Origin: Frankia sp. AgB32
Lineage (GTDB): Bacteria; Actinomycetota; Actinomycetes; Frankiales; Frankiaceae
Length of the DNA: 51,133 nucleotides
NCBI RefSeq assembly: GCF_023243045.1
Contig: NZ_JALKFX010000047.1
Location: forward strand, 1-51,133
Direction: 5' to 3'
Below the pieces are notes generated by a model, which had not been told where the DNA came from, did no database searches, and saw only the letters and a program-made list of their open reading frames with translations. Each line of letters begins with the position of its first letter. Position 1 is the stretch's first letter. Both the position numbers and the translations under genes were made by a program. This document shows, piece after piece, positions 33,857 to 41,673 of the stretch.

Positions 33857-34639
33857 GTGACCGGCCCTACCGGTGACCGCAAGATCACCAATGCGAAGGC
33901 CGCCGCCTGGGACGGCCTGGGCAGCGCGTACTGGAACCGCGCCTACGACGGTGGGCCGAGCCCCGCGGCCTGCGCCCAGTACCTCGACGGCACGGCCCGT
34001 GGCCAGCGGGTGCTCCTGGTCGGCGCCAGCACGGTTTCCCTCGCCCGCGCGGCGCTCGACGTCGGCGCGGAGCTGGTGGTCGCCGACTTCTCCGCGGTGA
34101 TGCTGGCCGAGCTGGCGGTGGTGCTCCCCGGCGGGGCCGAGTTCGCCCTGGTCGACGTCACCCGCGCCGACGCGCCCTTCGACGCCACGTTCGATCTCGT
34201 GGTGGCCGACCGGCTGCTCAACCGGTTCGTCCTCGCCGAGCTGCGCGCGGCCCTGCGGACCCTGACCGCCGCGGTGCGCCCCGGCGGGCTGACGCGGCTG
34301 AGCTACCGCTCGGGGCTGTACGAGCGGGACCGGGTGGTGCTCGCCGAGGCCGCGCGGCGCGGCGTGCTGACCACCGTCTTCGACGAGGCCGAGTTCGACG
34401 TCGACTACAGCGCGGCGGCGCCGTGGCTCGCCGCGGTGCTGCCCCGGCACGGGGACATCCCGATGGCCGCGCTGATCGACTTCTACGTGGCCAGGGGCCG
34501 GGAACACCGGATCAGACCAGGTGAGCTCGACGAGTTGGCCGCCCAGGTCGTGCCGCCGGGCGTCCACTACGAGACCGCGCACCCACCGGTCCCCGGTCAG
34601 GGCGACGACTTCCTTTTCGAACTCCGCCGCCTGACATGA
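33857..34639 (+). CDS. SAM-dependent methyltransferase of the phosphonate operon
   Basis: A 260-residue class I methyltransferase-like protein. AAAWDGLGSAYWNRAYD opens the domain, and motif I is QRVLLVGASTVSLARAALDVGAELVVADFS, in which the usual GxGxG is relaxed to GASTVS. The acidic Asp ending strand 2 is kept. AEFALVDVTRADAP and FDLVVADRLLNRF fit motifs II and IV. The start GTG at 33857 follows a perfect AAGGAGG. It overlaps the transporter gene by 4 bp. It could O- or N-methylate the phosphonate product, but weak motif I leaves open a non-methylating role. Confidence 0.78.
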   Translation: MTGPTGDRKITNAKAAAWDGLGSAYWNRAYDGGPSPAACAQYLDGTARGQRVLLVGASTVSLARAALDVGAELVVADFSAVMLAELAVVLPGGAEFALVDVTRADAPFDATFDLVVADRLLNRFVLAELRAALRTLTAAVRPGGLTRLSYRSGLYERDRVVLAEAARRGVLTTVFDEAEFDVDYSAAAPWLAAVLPRHGDIPMAALIDFYVARGREHRIRPGELDELAAQVVPPGVHYETAHPPVPGQGDDFLFELRRLT

Positions 34640-35955
34640 TCGTCGACACGGGGACACGGGACTTCCACGTCCTGTGGTGCGGCGAGTCGATCAGCCTGCT
34701 CGGCGACCGGGTGGCCACGTTCGCCGTGCCCACCATCGCGATCCTCACCCTGCACGCGACCGCGTTCCAGGTCGGGCTGCTGACGATGGCCACGTACATC
34801 GCGTACCCGGTCGCCGGTATCGGGGCGGGTCTGCTCGTGGACCGGTTCAGCCGCCGGCGAATGATGGTGCTGGCCGGCGTCGCGCGCCTCGTCCTGTTCA
34901 TGAGTATTCCGGTGGTGGCGCGCTCCGGCGGGCTCACCCTCGGACAGCTGCTGCTGGTCGTCGCGGCGAGTGGTTGTTTCACCCTGCTGTACGACGTGGC
35001 GTTGCAGGGGTATCTCCCCCTCCTGCTGACCGGTGGTGACCTGCCGCGGGGAAACGCCCGGGTGGAGGTCTCGCGCAGTACGTCGCAGGTCGTCGGACCC
35101 GCGCTCGGCGGGGCGGTGTCGGGTGTGTTCGGGGCGAGCACCGCGGTGGGCCTGAACGCGATGTCCTTCCTCGGCTCCGTTCTCGGCGTGCTGTCCGTGC
35201 GGACGCCGGAACCACCGCCCGAGCCCCGTTCGCCGTCGCAGGGCGTGGCGGGCCGGCTCCGGGAGGGCTTCGCGTTCGTCCTTGGCCACGAGCTGCTGCG
35301 ACCGCTCACCTTCTGCGCCGCGATGCGCAACCTCGGCATCACGGTGACCAAGACGGCGATCTTCCTCTACGCCTACCGGGCGCTGCACCTCTCCGCCGGC
35401 GTCACCGGGGTGATCCTGGCCGGTGGAGCGGTGACGGCGGTGCTGGGCGCGGCGGTCTCCGGACGCGTCGTGCGCAGGTTCGGCTACGGCCGGACGCTGC
35501 TGTTCACGGTCGCGGAAGGGGCGACGTGGACGCTCGTGCCGTTCGCCCTGCTGGGCCATCCGGCCCAGGTCCTCGGGGCGATCGTCGCGTTCTCCTCGCC
35601 CTGGCTGGCGATCTGGAACTCCCAGGTGGCCGTCGCGCGCCAGGTGCTGGCACCGGCCCGGTTGCAGAGCCGGGTGCTCTCCTCGATCCGGGCGATCGCC
35701 TGGGGAACCCTGCCGCTGGGATCGCTGCTGGGCGGCGGGCTCTCCCTCGTCCTCGTCGGCGCGTTCGGTGAACGGGCCGGGCTCGCCCTGACGATCGTCG
35801 TGGGTGGCCTGCTCGCGACGAGCGGTGGCGCCTGGCTGCTCGCTCCGGCCGTCCGGAACACGCGCCTGATTCCCCGGGCGCATCCCCACCATTCCGGCGA
35901 ATCGCGGCGGCGATATTCCACCGCGGTAGTCAGCCCCACCATCGGACGTCCGTGA
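34636..35955 (+). CDS. MFS transporter, probable phosphonate exporter
   Basis: A 439-residue major facilitator protein with about 12 hydrophobic segments. SISLLGDRVATFAVP (helix 1) and the loop 2-3 motif GAGLLVDRFSRRRMMVLAG match the EntS/DHA3-type exporters. The second half has GSLLGGGLSLVLVGAFGER. Its ATG overlaps the methyltransferase stop by 4 bp and HEPD follows by 16 bp, so it is inside the operon. Export of the finished product, and thereby self-protection, is the likely role (inference). Confidence 0.88.
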   Translation: MIVDTGTRDFHVLWCGESISLLGDRVATFAVPTIAILTLHATAFQVGLLTMATYIAYPVAGIGAGLLVDRFSRRRMMVLAGVARLVLFMSIPVVARSGGLTLGQLLLVVAASGCFTLLYDVALQGYLPLLLTGGDLPRGNARVEVSRSTSQVVGPALGGAVSGVFGASTAVGLNAMSFLGSVLGVLSVRTPEPPPEPRSPSQGVAGRLREGFAFVLGHELLRPLTFCAAMRNLGITVTKTAIFLYAYRALHLSAGVTGVILAGGAVTAVLGAAVSGRVVRRFGYGRTLLFTVAEGATWTLVPFALLGHPAQVLGAIVAFSSPWLAIWNSQVAVARQVLAPARLQSRVLSSIRAIAWGTLPLGSLLGGGLSLVLVGAFGERAGLALTIVVGGLLATSGGAWLLAPAVRNTRLIPRAHPHHSGESRRRYSTAVVSPTIGRP

Positions 35956-35971
35956 CCGAGGAGCGTCACAC

Positions 35972-37432
35972 ATGCTGTTGGACACATTCAAGGTCGTTCA
36001 CCGGATGAACGCCCAGAAGCTCACCGGTCCTGAACTCGCGATGCGGCTGGCGATCACCGAGGAGGAGCTCGGTCGGCTACTCGCCACCGACACGTTCGAC
36101 GCGGCGGACGATTTCGCCGACCTTCTCGCCAAGCACCTCGAGACCGATCTGCCGCAGCTGTCCGAAAGCGGCGGCGCGAACCACGTGGTGATCCGCTCGG
36201 CGGACGAACTGCGGGCCACCCGCCGGGCCGTGCAACGCGACGGCATTCATTTCTACAACTACTACTCGATGGCGGCGCCGGTCGGCCGGGTGGCGCCGGT
36301 CGTCCTCGACATCCTGTGTCCCGCCGGCCGACTGCCCGCCCTGAACAACGGCCACCTCGAGCCCGCGATCACGGTGAACCTGGGCCCGGGTGACATCCAT
36401 GGCCGCTGGGGCACCGACCTGACCGAGGCGACCTGGCGGCGGATGCGGGCGGGGACCGACGCCGTGCCCTGGGTGGCCGGCGACTCCTACGTGGAGCCGT
36501 CCTACTGCCCGCACACGTACGGTCTGGCGACGGAGCTGCCTGCGAGGATCATCTCCTACACCGGGGCGTCCGGCCTACAGGCTCTGGTCGGGGAGACGAA
36601 CTCCTGGGCCGACCACGCCTTCGAGGCGATGGTGGAGTCGGTGTCCGACGGCGCTCCAGGCGCGATCCTGCGCGGCCTGCTGGCCCGCCGCGGCCACGAC
36701 CTGACCAGCCTGGCGCGGGCGACCGGCATCCCCCGCGGACGTCTCGCCGAGGCCGGGAACCTGACGCTCGACGAGGTGCGCGCGGTGGCCCGGGTGCTCG
36801 CGACGGACTACCGGATCCTGCTCCCCGCGATGCGCGACCACGACGAGGTCGGCAAGACGTTCTGTTCCGTGGACAGCAGCGTGGCGAGCATCCGCCCGTT
36901 CCGCGGCTACGAGGTCGCCTCGCTGGCCGCCGCGCCGCACCTGCCCGACCTGACCGGGATGTTCATGCACGTGCGGCGGGCCACCGGCGACCCGGTGCTC
37001 GATCTCCGCGACTTCGCCGAGACCCACTACCTCGTCCTGGCCGGCGAGATCACCCTGTGGTGGCGCCGGGACGGCGACGGGATCGGCTCCGCGCGGCTGA
37101 CCGCGGACGGCAGTGCCTGGGTGCCGCCGTTCGTCGCGCACGGCTGGTCCGGTTCCGGATCGGTGGTGAAGCTGGGCAGCGGCCGGCATCTGTCCCACGC
37201 CGACCACCTCGAGCTGTCGAGCACCTTCCAGCCACAGTGGCTGCTGCGCCGCGCGCGCCGCGACCGGCTCGGCTGGGGTTACGACACCCGGACCGGGACG
37301 GCACAGTCGGGCGGGACGGCACAGTCGGGTGGGACGGCACAGTCGGGCGGGACGGCACAGTCGGGCGGGACGGCACAGTCGGGCGGGACGGCACAGTCGG
37401 GCGGGACGGCACGGTCGGGTGGGGCGCAGTGA
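35972..37432 (+). CDS. 2-Hydroxyethylphosphonate dioxygenase (HEPD)
   Basis: A 486-residue homologue of HEPD (PhpD) / methylphosphonate synthase. HEPD cleaves 2-hydroxyethylphosphonate with O2 to hydroxymethylphosphonate and formate, using one Fe(II). Compared from memory with the Streptomyces enzyme, the key residues are all visible with a one-residue offset: Lys16, Arg89, Tyr97, Asn125, iron ligands His128 (NNGHLEP), Glu175 and His181 (EPSYCPH), and Ser195. Glu at 175, rather than the Gln of archaeal methylphosphonate synthase, favours HEPD. The two-domain cupin layout is kept (second half from about 218; DFAETHYLVLAGEITLWW). The last about 45 residues are seven GTAQSG-type repeats absent from ordinary HEPD. 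GAGGAG precedes the ATG at 35972. It overlaps the next gene by 4 bp. Confidence 0.93.
   Translation: MLLDTFKVVHRMNAQKLTGPELAMRLAITEEELGRLLATDTFDAADDFADLLAKHLETDLPQLSESGGANHVVIRSADELRATRRAVQRDGIHFYNYYSMAAPVGRVAPVVLDILCPAGRLPALNNGHLEPAITVNLGPGDIHGRWGTDLTEATWRRMRAGTDAVPWVAGDSYVEPSYCPHTYGLATELPARIISYTGASGLQALVGETNSWADHAFEAMVESVSDGAPGAILRGLLARRGHDLTSLARATGIPRGRLAEAGNLTLDEVRAVARVLATDYRILLPAMRDHDEVGKTFCSVDSSVASIRPFRGYEVASLAAAPHLPDLTGMFMHVRRATGDPVLDLRDFAETHYLVLAGEITLWWRRDGDGIGSARLTADGSAWVPPFVAHGWSGSGSVVKLGSGRHLSHADHLELSSTFQPQWLLRRARRDRLGWGYDTRTGTAQSGGTAQSGGTAQSGGTAQSGGTAQSGGTAQSGGTARSGGAQ
37295..37420 (+). repeat. 18-bp tandem repeat, 7 copies, at the 3' end of the HEPD gene
   Basis: Seven copies of GGGACGGCACAGTCGGGC (last base C or T; the seventh has one more change) encode a GTAQSG array. 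It ends 12 bp before the HEPD stop and abuts the overlapping start of the next gene, exactly as the repeat in the panC-like gene does. Confidence 0.97.
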
Positions 37433-38460
37433 GGCGGGGCGCAGTCAGGCGCGTGGTGTACACCGACCCGGCCTGGGCACTCGACCGGCACGGTGAGACA
37501 GACCCGTCGCTGGCGACGATCGAACGCGAGGTGTACGGGGAGGACGTCGAGTTCTCCCTCGGGCTGCGCCGCGACGGCCGGTTCCTCCTCGATGGCGCGG
37601 AGTTCGACCGGCACGTCGCCGGCGCGGACGCGCTGGTCGTCTACCGGGCCCGGGTCAGCCCACGGCTGCTGGACGCGGTGGGCCCGTCCTGCCGGCTCGT
37701 CGCCCGCCAGGGGGTGGGGCTGGACAACCTCAACGCCGAACTCCTGCGCGCGCGGGGCCTGTGGGGCTTTCATGTCCCGGACTACTGCGGCGACGAGGTC
37801 AGCACGCACACCCTGGCCCTGGCGCTCGCCCTCGAACGCGGGGTCTGCGTCCAGGACCAGCTGGTGCGCGACCGGGCGTGGGACATCCACGCCGGTCGGA
37901 TTCCCCGGCGCACCGCGGCGCTGACCGCGGGCATCGTGGGTTTCGGCCGGATAGGCCGGGCCACCAGCCGCAAGCTGCATGCCTTCTACGGGCGGACCGT
38001 GGCCCACGATCCCTACATCCCGGCCGACCTGATGGCCAGCCACGGCGTGGTGCCCGCCGCCTCGCTGGCCGAGCTGTTCGCCGTGTCGGACGTCGTCGTG
38101 CTGCACACGGAGCTGACCGCCGAGACCGAGCGGCTGGTCGACGAGGCCGTGCTCCGGTCGTGTCGGCCGGGGGCCCTGCTCGTCAACACCGCCCGCGGCG
38201 GGCTCGTCGATCTTCCCGCCGTGCTGGCCGCCCTGCGCGACGGACGCCTCGGCGGATTCGCCTCCGACGTCTTCTCCCCGGAGGACCCCAACGACGACGA
38301 GGTCGGTCGGGAGCTGCTGCGCCGTCCCGACGTCATCGTCACGGCCCACCGGGCGTTCCTGTCCGCCGAGTCGGAGCTCAGCCTGCGGCGGCGGGTCGCC
38401 GCCGGAGTGCGGCACGTGCTGCGGGAGGGCCAGCCTCCGCCCGCGGGCCGGGTCGCGTGA
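37429..38460 (+). CDS. D-2-hydroxyacid dehydrogenase, PhpE-like
   Basis: A 343-residue NAD-dependent dehydrogenase of the phosphoglycerate-dehydrogenase superfamily. The Rossmann motif is GFGRIGRA at 171-178. The catalytic triad segments are NTARGGLVD (Arg near 255), the Glu of DVFSPEDPN, and the His of TAHRAF near 307. CRLVARQGVGLDNL and DYCGDEVSTHTLALALALER are typical. A homologue (PhpE) beside HEPD in the phosphinothricin cluster is thought to oxidise hydroxymethylphosphonate, so the same step is proposed here. The start GTG at 37429 overlaps the HEPD stop; an in-frame GTG at 37453 is possible. Confidence 0.87.
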   Translation: MRRGAVRRVVYTDPAWALDRHGETDPSLATIEREVYGEDVEFSLGLRRDGRFLLDGAEFDRHVAGADALVVYRARVSPRLLDAVGPSCRLVARQGVGLDNLNAELLRARGLWGFHVPDYCGDEVSTHTLALALALERGVCVQDQLVRDRAWDIHAGRIPRRTAALTAGIVGFGRIGRATSRKLHAFYGRTVAHDPYIPADLMASHGVVPAASLAELFAVSDVVVLHTELTAETERLVDEAVLRSCRPGALLVNTARGGLVDLPAVLAALRDGRLGGFASDVFSPEDPNDDEVGRELLRRPDVIVTAHRAFLSAESELSLRRRVAAGVRHVLREGQPPPAGRVA

Positions 38461-38498
38461 GCCCACCTGTCGAGACCCGGCCTGTTGGAGGACATGAG

Positions 38499-39359
38499 AT
38501 GCGGCGAATCACGAACAGGACTTTCCGGGACGTGCTGGTGGAGGGCCCGGCCGTGCGGGCCGCGGGCGTCCACGACGCGTTGGGAGCAATGCTGGCCGAG
38601 CAGGCGGGCTTCGCCGCGGTCTGGGCGTCCAGCCTGGGGATCTCCGCGGCGCGGTGCGTGCCCGACGCGAGCCTGCTCACGATGACCGAGTACCTCCAGG
38701 CCGCGGTGCACATGCAACGCCGGGTGGGCATCCCGGTCGTCGCCGACTGCGACACGGGTTTCGGTGACACCCTCAACATCGCCTATCTGGTGCACGAGTA
38801 CGAGGCGGCGGGAATCAGCGCGGTCTGCATCGAGGACAAGCAGTACCCGAAGATGAACAGCTTCGTGCCGGGCCAGCACGCCCTGCTCGACACCGCCGCC
38901 TTCGCCCGGAAGATCTCCATCGCGAAGGCGGTCCAGACCGGCGCCGACTTCTTCGTCATCGCCCGCACGGAGGCCCTGATCAGCGGGCTCGGGGTCGACG
39001 AGGCGCTGCATCGCTGCCACGCGTACGCCGAGGCCGGCGCGGACGCCGTGCTGGTCCACTCCCGGCAGCGGACCAGCGTCGAGGTGGAGGCCTTCCTCGA
39101 CCGGTGGGACGCTCGCGCGCCGGTCGTGGTGGTGCCGACGACGTATCCCGACTGGCATTTCGACGACGCGGTCAAGGCCGGGGTCTCCATGGTCATCTAC
39201 GCCAACCAGGGGCTGCGGGCGACGATCGACGCGTTACGGACGACCTTCGGCTCGATCATCGCGCACGGCGGGTCGGCCCACCTCGAGGCCGACCTGGCGT
39301 CGTTGACCGAGGTGTTCGAGCTGCAGCGGCTCCGGCAGTGGCGGGAGCTGGAAGGGTGA
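38499..39359 (+). CDS. ppm: Phosphoenolpyruvate phosphomutase (PEP mutase)
   Basis: A 286-residue PEP mutase that forms the C-P bond by converting PEP to phosphonopyruvate, the entry step of almost all phosphonate synthesis. The decisive motif EDKxxPKxNS is present as EDKQYPKMNS (112-121), which separates it from isocitrate-lyase-family relatives. The metal and PEP site is ADCDTGFGD (82-90), and FFVIARTEALISGLG follows the normal pattern. The start ATG at 38499 has GGAGG upstream. It overlaps the decarboxylase gene by 4 bp, so the thermodynamically unfavourable mutase product can be consumed at once. One TTA codon is at 39234-39236. Confidence 0.96.
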   Translation: MRRITNRTFRDVLVEGPAVRAAGVHDALGAMLAEQAGFAAVWASSLGISAARCVPDASLLTMTEYLQAAVHMQRRVGIPVVADCDTGFGDTLNIAYLVHEYEAAGISAVCIEDKQYPKMNSFVPGQHALLDTAAFARKISIAKAVQTGADFFVIARTEALISGLGVDEALHRCHAYAEAGADAVLVHSRQRTSVEVEAFLDRWDARAPVVVVPTTYPDWHFDDAVKAGVSMVIYANQGLRATIDALRTTFGSIIAHGGSAHLEADLASLTEVFELQRLRQWRELEG

Positions 39360-40546
39360 TCGACACCGACCGGTTCTGTGCGCGTCTGATCGCGCGCGGT
39401 TTCACCTCCGCCACCGGCGTGCCCTGCTCGTACTTCACCGGCCCGATCGAACGGCTGTCCCGGGACAACCGGTACGTCCCGGCCGCGAACGAGGGCGCCG
39501 CGCTGGCCATCGCCGCGGGCGCGGCCCTGGGCGGCTCGCGGGTCGCCGTGTTCGCGCAGAACTCCGGCCTGGGAAATCTGATCAACCCGCTGACCTCGTT
39601 GCTGATGACCTACGACATCCCCGTGCTCGCGTTCGTGAGCCTGCGCGGCTGGCCCGACCCGTCCCAGGACGAACCGCAGCACGCCGTCATGGGGCGGGCC
39701 ACCTCACGGATGCTCGACGCGCTGGGCGTGGCCTGGTGGTTGTTGACCGCCACGACGACCGACCTCGACCGCGTCCTTGACGAGGCGGAGCGCGAACTGG
39801 CCCGCGGCCGACCCGCGTTCGTCCTGGTCGAGAAGGGAGCCATCACCGGGATCGGAACGGGCGGCGCTGGCAGCGAGGCCGCCCCGGGTGGGCCGGGCGC
39901 GGGCGAGGTGGACGACGGCCGCGCGGCCTGCACCCGCGCCGAGGTCCTCCGAGCGATCCGGCCCGAGCTGCGCGACCTGCCGATCATCTCCACGACCGGC
40001 TACACCTCGCGCGAGCTGTTCGCGCTCGGGGACGCTGACACCCACTTCTACATGCAGGGCTCCATGGGCCACGCCACGGCGCTCGGTCTGGGGCTGGCGC
40101 GGACGGGGCCCGCCACCCGGCCGGTGATCGTCCTCGACGGCGACGGGGCCGCGTTGATGCACCTGGGCACGATGTCGACCGTCGGCTTCAGCGCCCCGGC
40201 CAACCTGGTGCACGTCCTGTTCGACAACGGCGCCTACGAGTCCACCGGCGCGCAGGCGACCACCTCGGCGGCGACCGACTTCGTCGGGATCGGGCTGGCC
40301 TGCGGCTACCGCAGCGCGCTCGCCTGCGCGCGGCCCGAGGACGCCCGGTCCGCGCTGCGCGTGATGCTCTCGACGCCCGGACCGCACCTGCTCGTCGTGC
40401 GGGTGGCGCCGGCCGGGGCCGGCGCCACCGCCCCGGCTCGGGCGACGTCCGCGGTCAGCGCGCCGCGGATATACCGGCGCCTGCGGGCCCGGCTGGCCAC
40501 CGACGGGCCCGACGACGGGGAGACACCGTGTGCCCGCCCGAGCTGA
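39356..40546 (+). CDS. ppd: Phosphonopyruvate decarboxylase
   Basis: A 396-residue thiamine-diphosphate enzyme that decarboxylates phosphonopyruvate to phosphonoacetaldehyde, making PEP mutase irreversible. The N-terminal RGFTSATGVPCSYFTGPIERL is diagnostic, with NEGAALAIAAGAALGG (catalytic Glu) and AVFAQNSGLGNLINPLTSL following. The C-terminal ThDP-binding segment is VIVLDGDGAALMHLGTMS ... FDNGAYESTGAQ. Between the halves lies a Gly/Ala-rich linker near residues 163-185. GTG at 39356 overlaps the mutase stop; its 3' end overlaps the alcohol dehydrogenase by 19 bp. Confidence 0.95.
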   Translation: MIDTDRFCARLIARGFTSATGVPCSYFTGPIERLSRDNRYVPAANEGAALAIAAGAALGGSRVAVFAQNSGLGNLINPLTSLLMTYDIPVLAFVSLRGWPDPSQDEPQHAVMGRATSRMLDALGVAWWLLTATTTDLDRVLDEAERELARGRPAFVLVEKGAITGIGTGGAGSEAAPGGPGAGEVDDGRAACTRAEVLRAIRPELRDLPIISTTGYTSRELFALGDADTHFYMQGSMGHATALGLGLARTGPATRPVIVLDGDGAALMHLGTMSTVGFSAPANLVHVLFDNGAYESTGAQATTSAATDFVGIGLACGYRSALACARPEDARSALRVMLSTPGPHLLVVRVAPAGAGATAPARATSAVSAPRIYRRLRARLATDGPDDGETPCARPS

Positions 40547-41646
40547 TCAACGCGGCGGGTTCCGTGTCGGGGCTGGCGCGGGTGGTGGGGACGGGCCGGC
40601 GCGTGCTGGTGGTGGCCAGCGCCCGCGCGTTCCGGGCGGCCGGGGTGGCGGAGCTGCTGGCGGACAACGACGTCGCGGTGTTCTCCGGTTTCACGCCGAA
40701 CCCGCGCCTGCCCGACGTGCTCGCCGGGTGCCGGTTGCGGGACGGGTGGCGGCCGGAGGTGATCGTCGGTCTCGGCGGTGGCAGCGCGCTCGACGTGGCG
40801 AAGATGGTCCGCCTGCTGCCCGCCGACCCCGAGCGGGCCCGTGCGGCGCTGCACCGCTTCGAGCCACCCGACCAGCGTCCGCCGCTCGTGCTCGTGCCGA
40901 CGACCGCCGGCCCGGGCACCGAGGTCACCCGGTTCGCGACGGTCTTCGACGGCGACACCAAGCTGTCGCTGGACCACGCCGCGGTGCTGGCCGACGTGGC
41001 CGTCGTCGACCCCGACCTGGCGGCGTCGTGCCCGTCGAGCCTCGTCGGAAGCTGTGCCTTCGACGCGCTGTGCCACGCCGTCGAGTCGTGGTGGAGCCGG
41101 CGGTCGACGCCGCGTTCCCGCGAGTTCGCGGGTGAGGCGTTGCGCGCCCTCGTGCCGCTGCTGCGGCGACCGGTGGCCGAGCGGGACGCCGCGTACCGCG
41201 GCACGCTGGCGGGCGCGGCGCTCGCGGCGGGTCGCGCCATCGACCTCACGAGGACGACGGCGGCCCACGCCTTCGCGTACCGGCTGACCACACGGTACGG
41301 CGTGCCGCACGGCGTCGCCTGCCTGCTGAACCTGCGGTGGCTGCTGCCCCTCCACCTGGCGATGGCGCAGCGGCCCGGCGTCGAGAGCCGGGTCGTCGAG
41401 CACGTCACCGACATCGTCGAGGTGCTCGGCCTCGCCGGCCGGGAGCGGACGGACTGCTTCACCGACTGCTTCACCGAATACTTCACGGCGTTCGGCTGGT
41501 CACCCCGGCTGCGGGACTACGGGATCGGCCGCGACGCGCTGCCGTCGCTCGTGGACGCCGGGCTGGCGACCCGGGCCAGGGCGGGGAACAACCCGATCGA
41601 GCTGGACCGGGACCTGGTGCTGCGGGCGATGGCTACCGTCCTCTGA
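40528..41646 (+). CDS. Iron-containing alcohol dehydrogenase, phosphonoacetaldehyde reductase
   Basis: A 372-residue group III alcohol dehydrogenase. The nucleotide motif GGGSALDVAK is at 83-92, VPTTAGPGTEVTRF is the conserved substrate/cofactor segment, and metal ligands appear as the Asp of DPDLAAS, CHAVESWWS, AHAFAYRLT and GVPHGVACLLN. Homologues beside PEP mutase reduce phosphonoacetaldehyde to 2-hydroxyethylphosphonate, the substrate of the HEPD encoded upstream. The GTG at 40528 follows GGGGAGA. A TDCFTDCFTEYFT repeat lies near residue 310. It is the last gene of the operon, and only 27 bp separates it from the convergent dehydrogenase gene. Confidence 0.92.
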   Translation: MCPPELINAAGSVSGLARVVGTGRRVLVVASARAFRAAGVAELLADNDVAVFSGFTPNPRLPDVLAGCRLRDGWRPEVIVGLGGGSALDVAKMVRLLPADPERARAALHRFEPPDQRPPLVLVPTTAGPGTEVTRFATVFDGDTKLSLDHAAVLADVAVVDPDLAASCPSSLVGSCAFDALCHAVESWWSRRSTPRSREFAGEALRALVPLLRRPVAERDAAYRGTLAGAALAAGRAIDLTRTTAAHAFAYRLTTRYGVPHGVACLLNLRWLLPLHLAMAQRPGVESRVVEHVTDIVEVLGLAGRERTDCFTDCFTEYFTAFGWSPRLRDYGIGRDALPSLVDAGLATRARAGNNPIELDRDLVLRAMATVL

Positions 41647-41673
41647 GCGCGGGGACGGAGACGTCCGCCGGAC

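Noticed and set aside
35972-37432. HEPD homologue as methylphosphonate synthase
   Set aside because: The second metal ligand is Glu (EPSYCPH) rather than Gln, and the neighbours act downstream of hydroxymethylphosphonate. Only an assay would be final.
38499-39359. PEP mutase homologue as isocitrate-lyase-type or methylisocitrate lyase
   Set aside because: The EDKxxPKxNS motif and the adjacent phosphonopyruvate decarboxylase specify PEP mutase.
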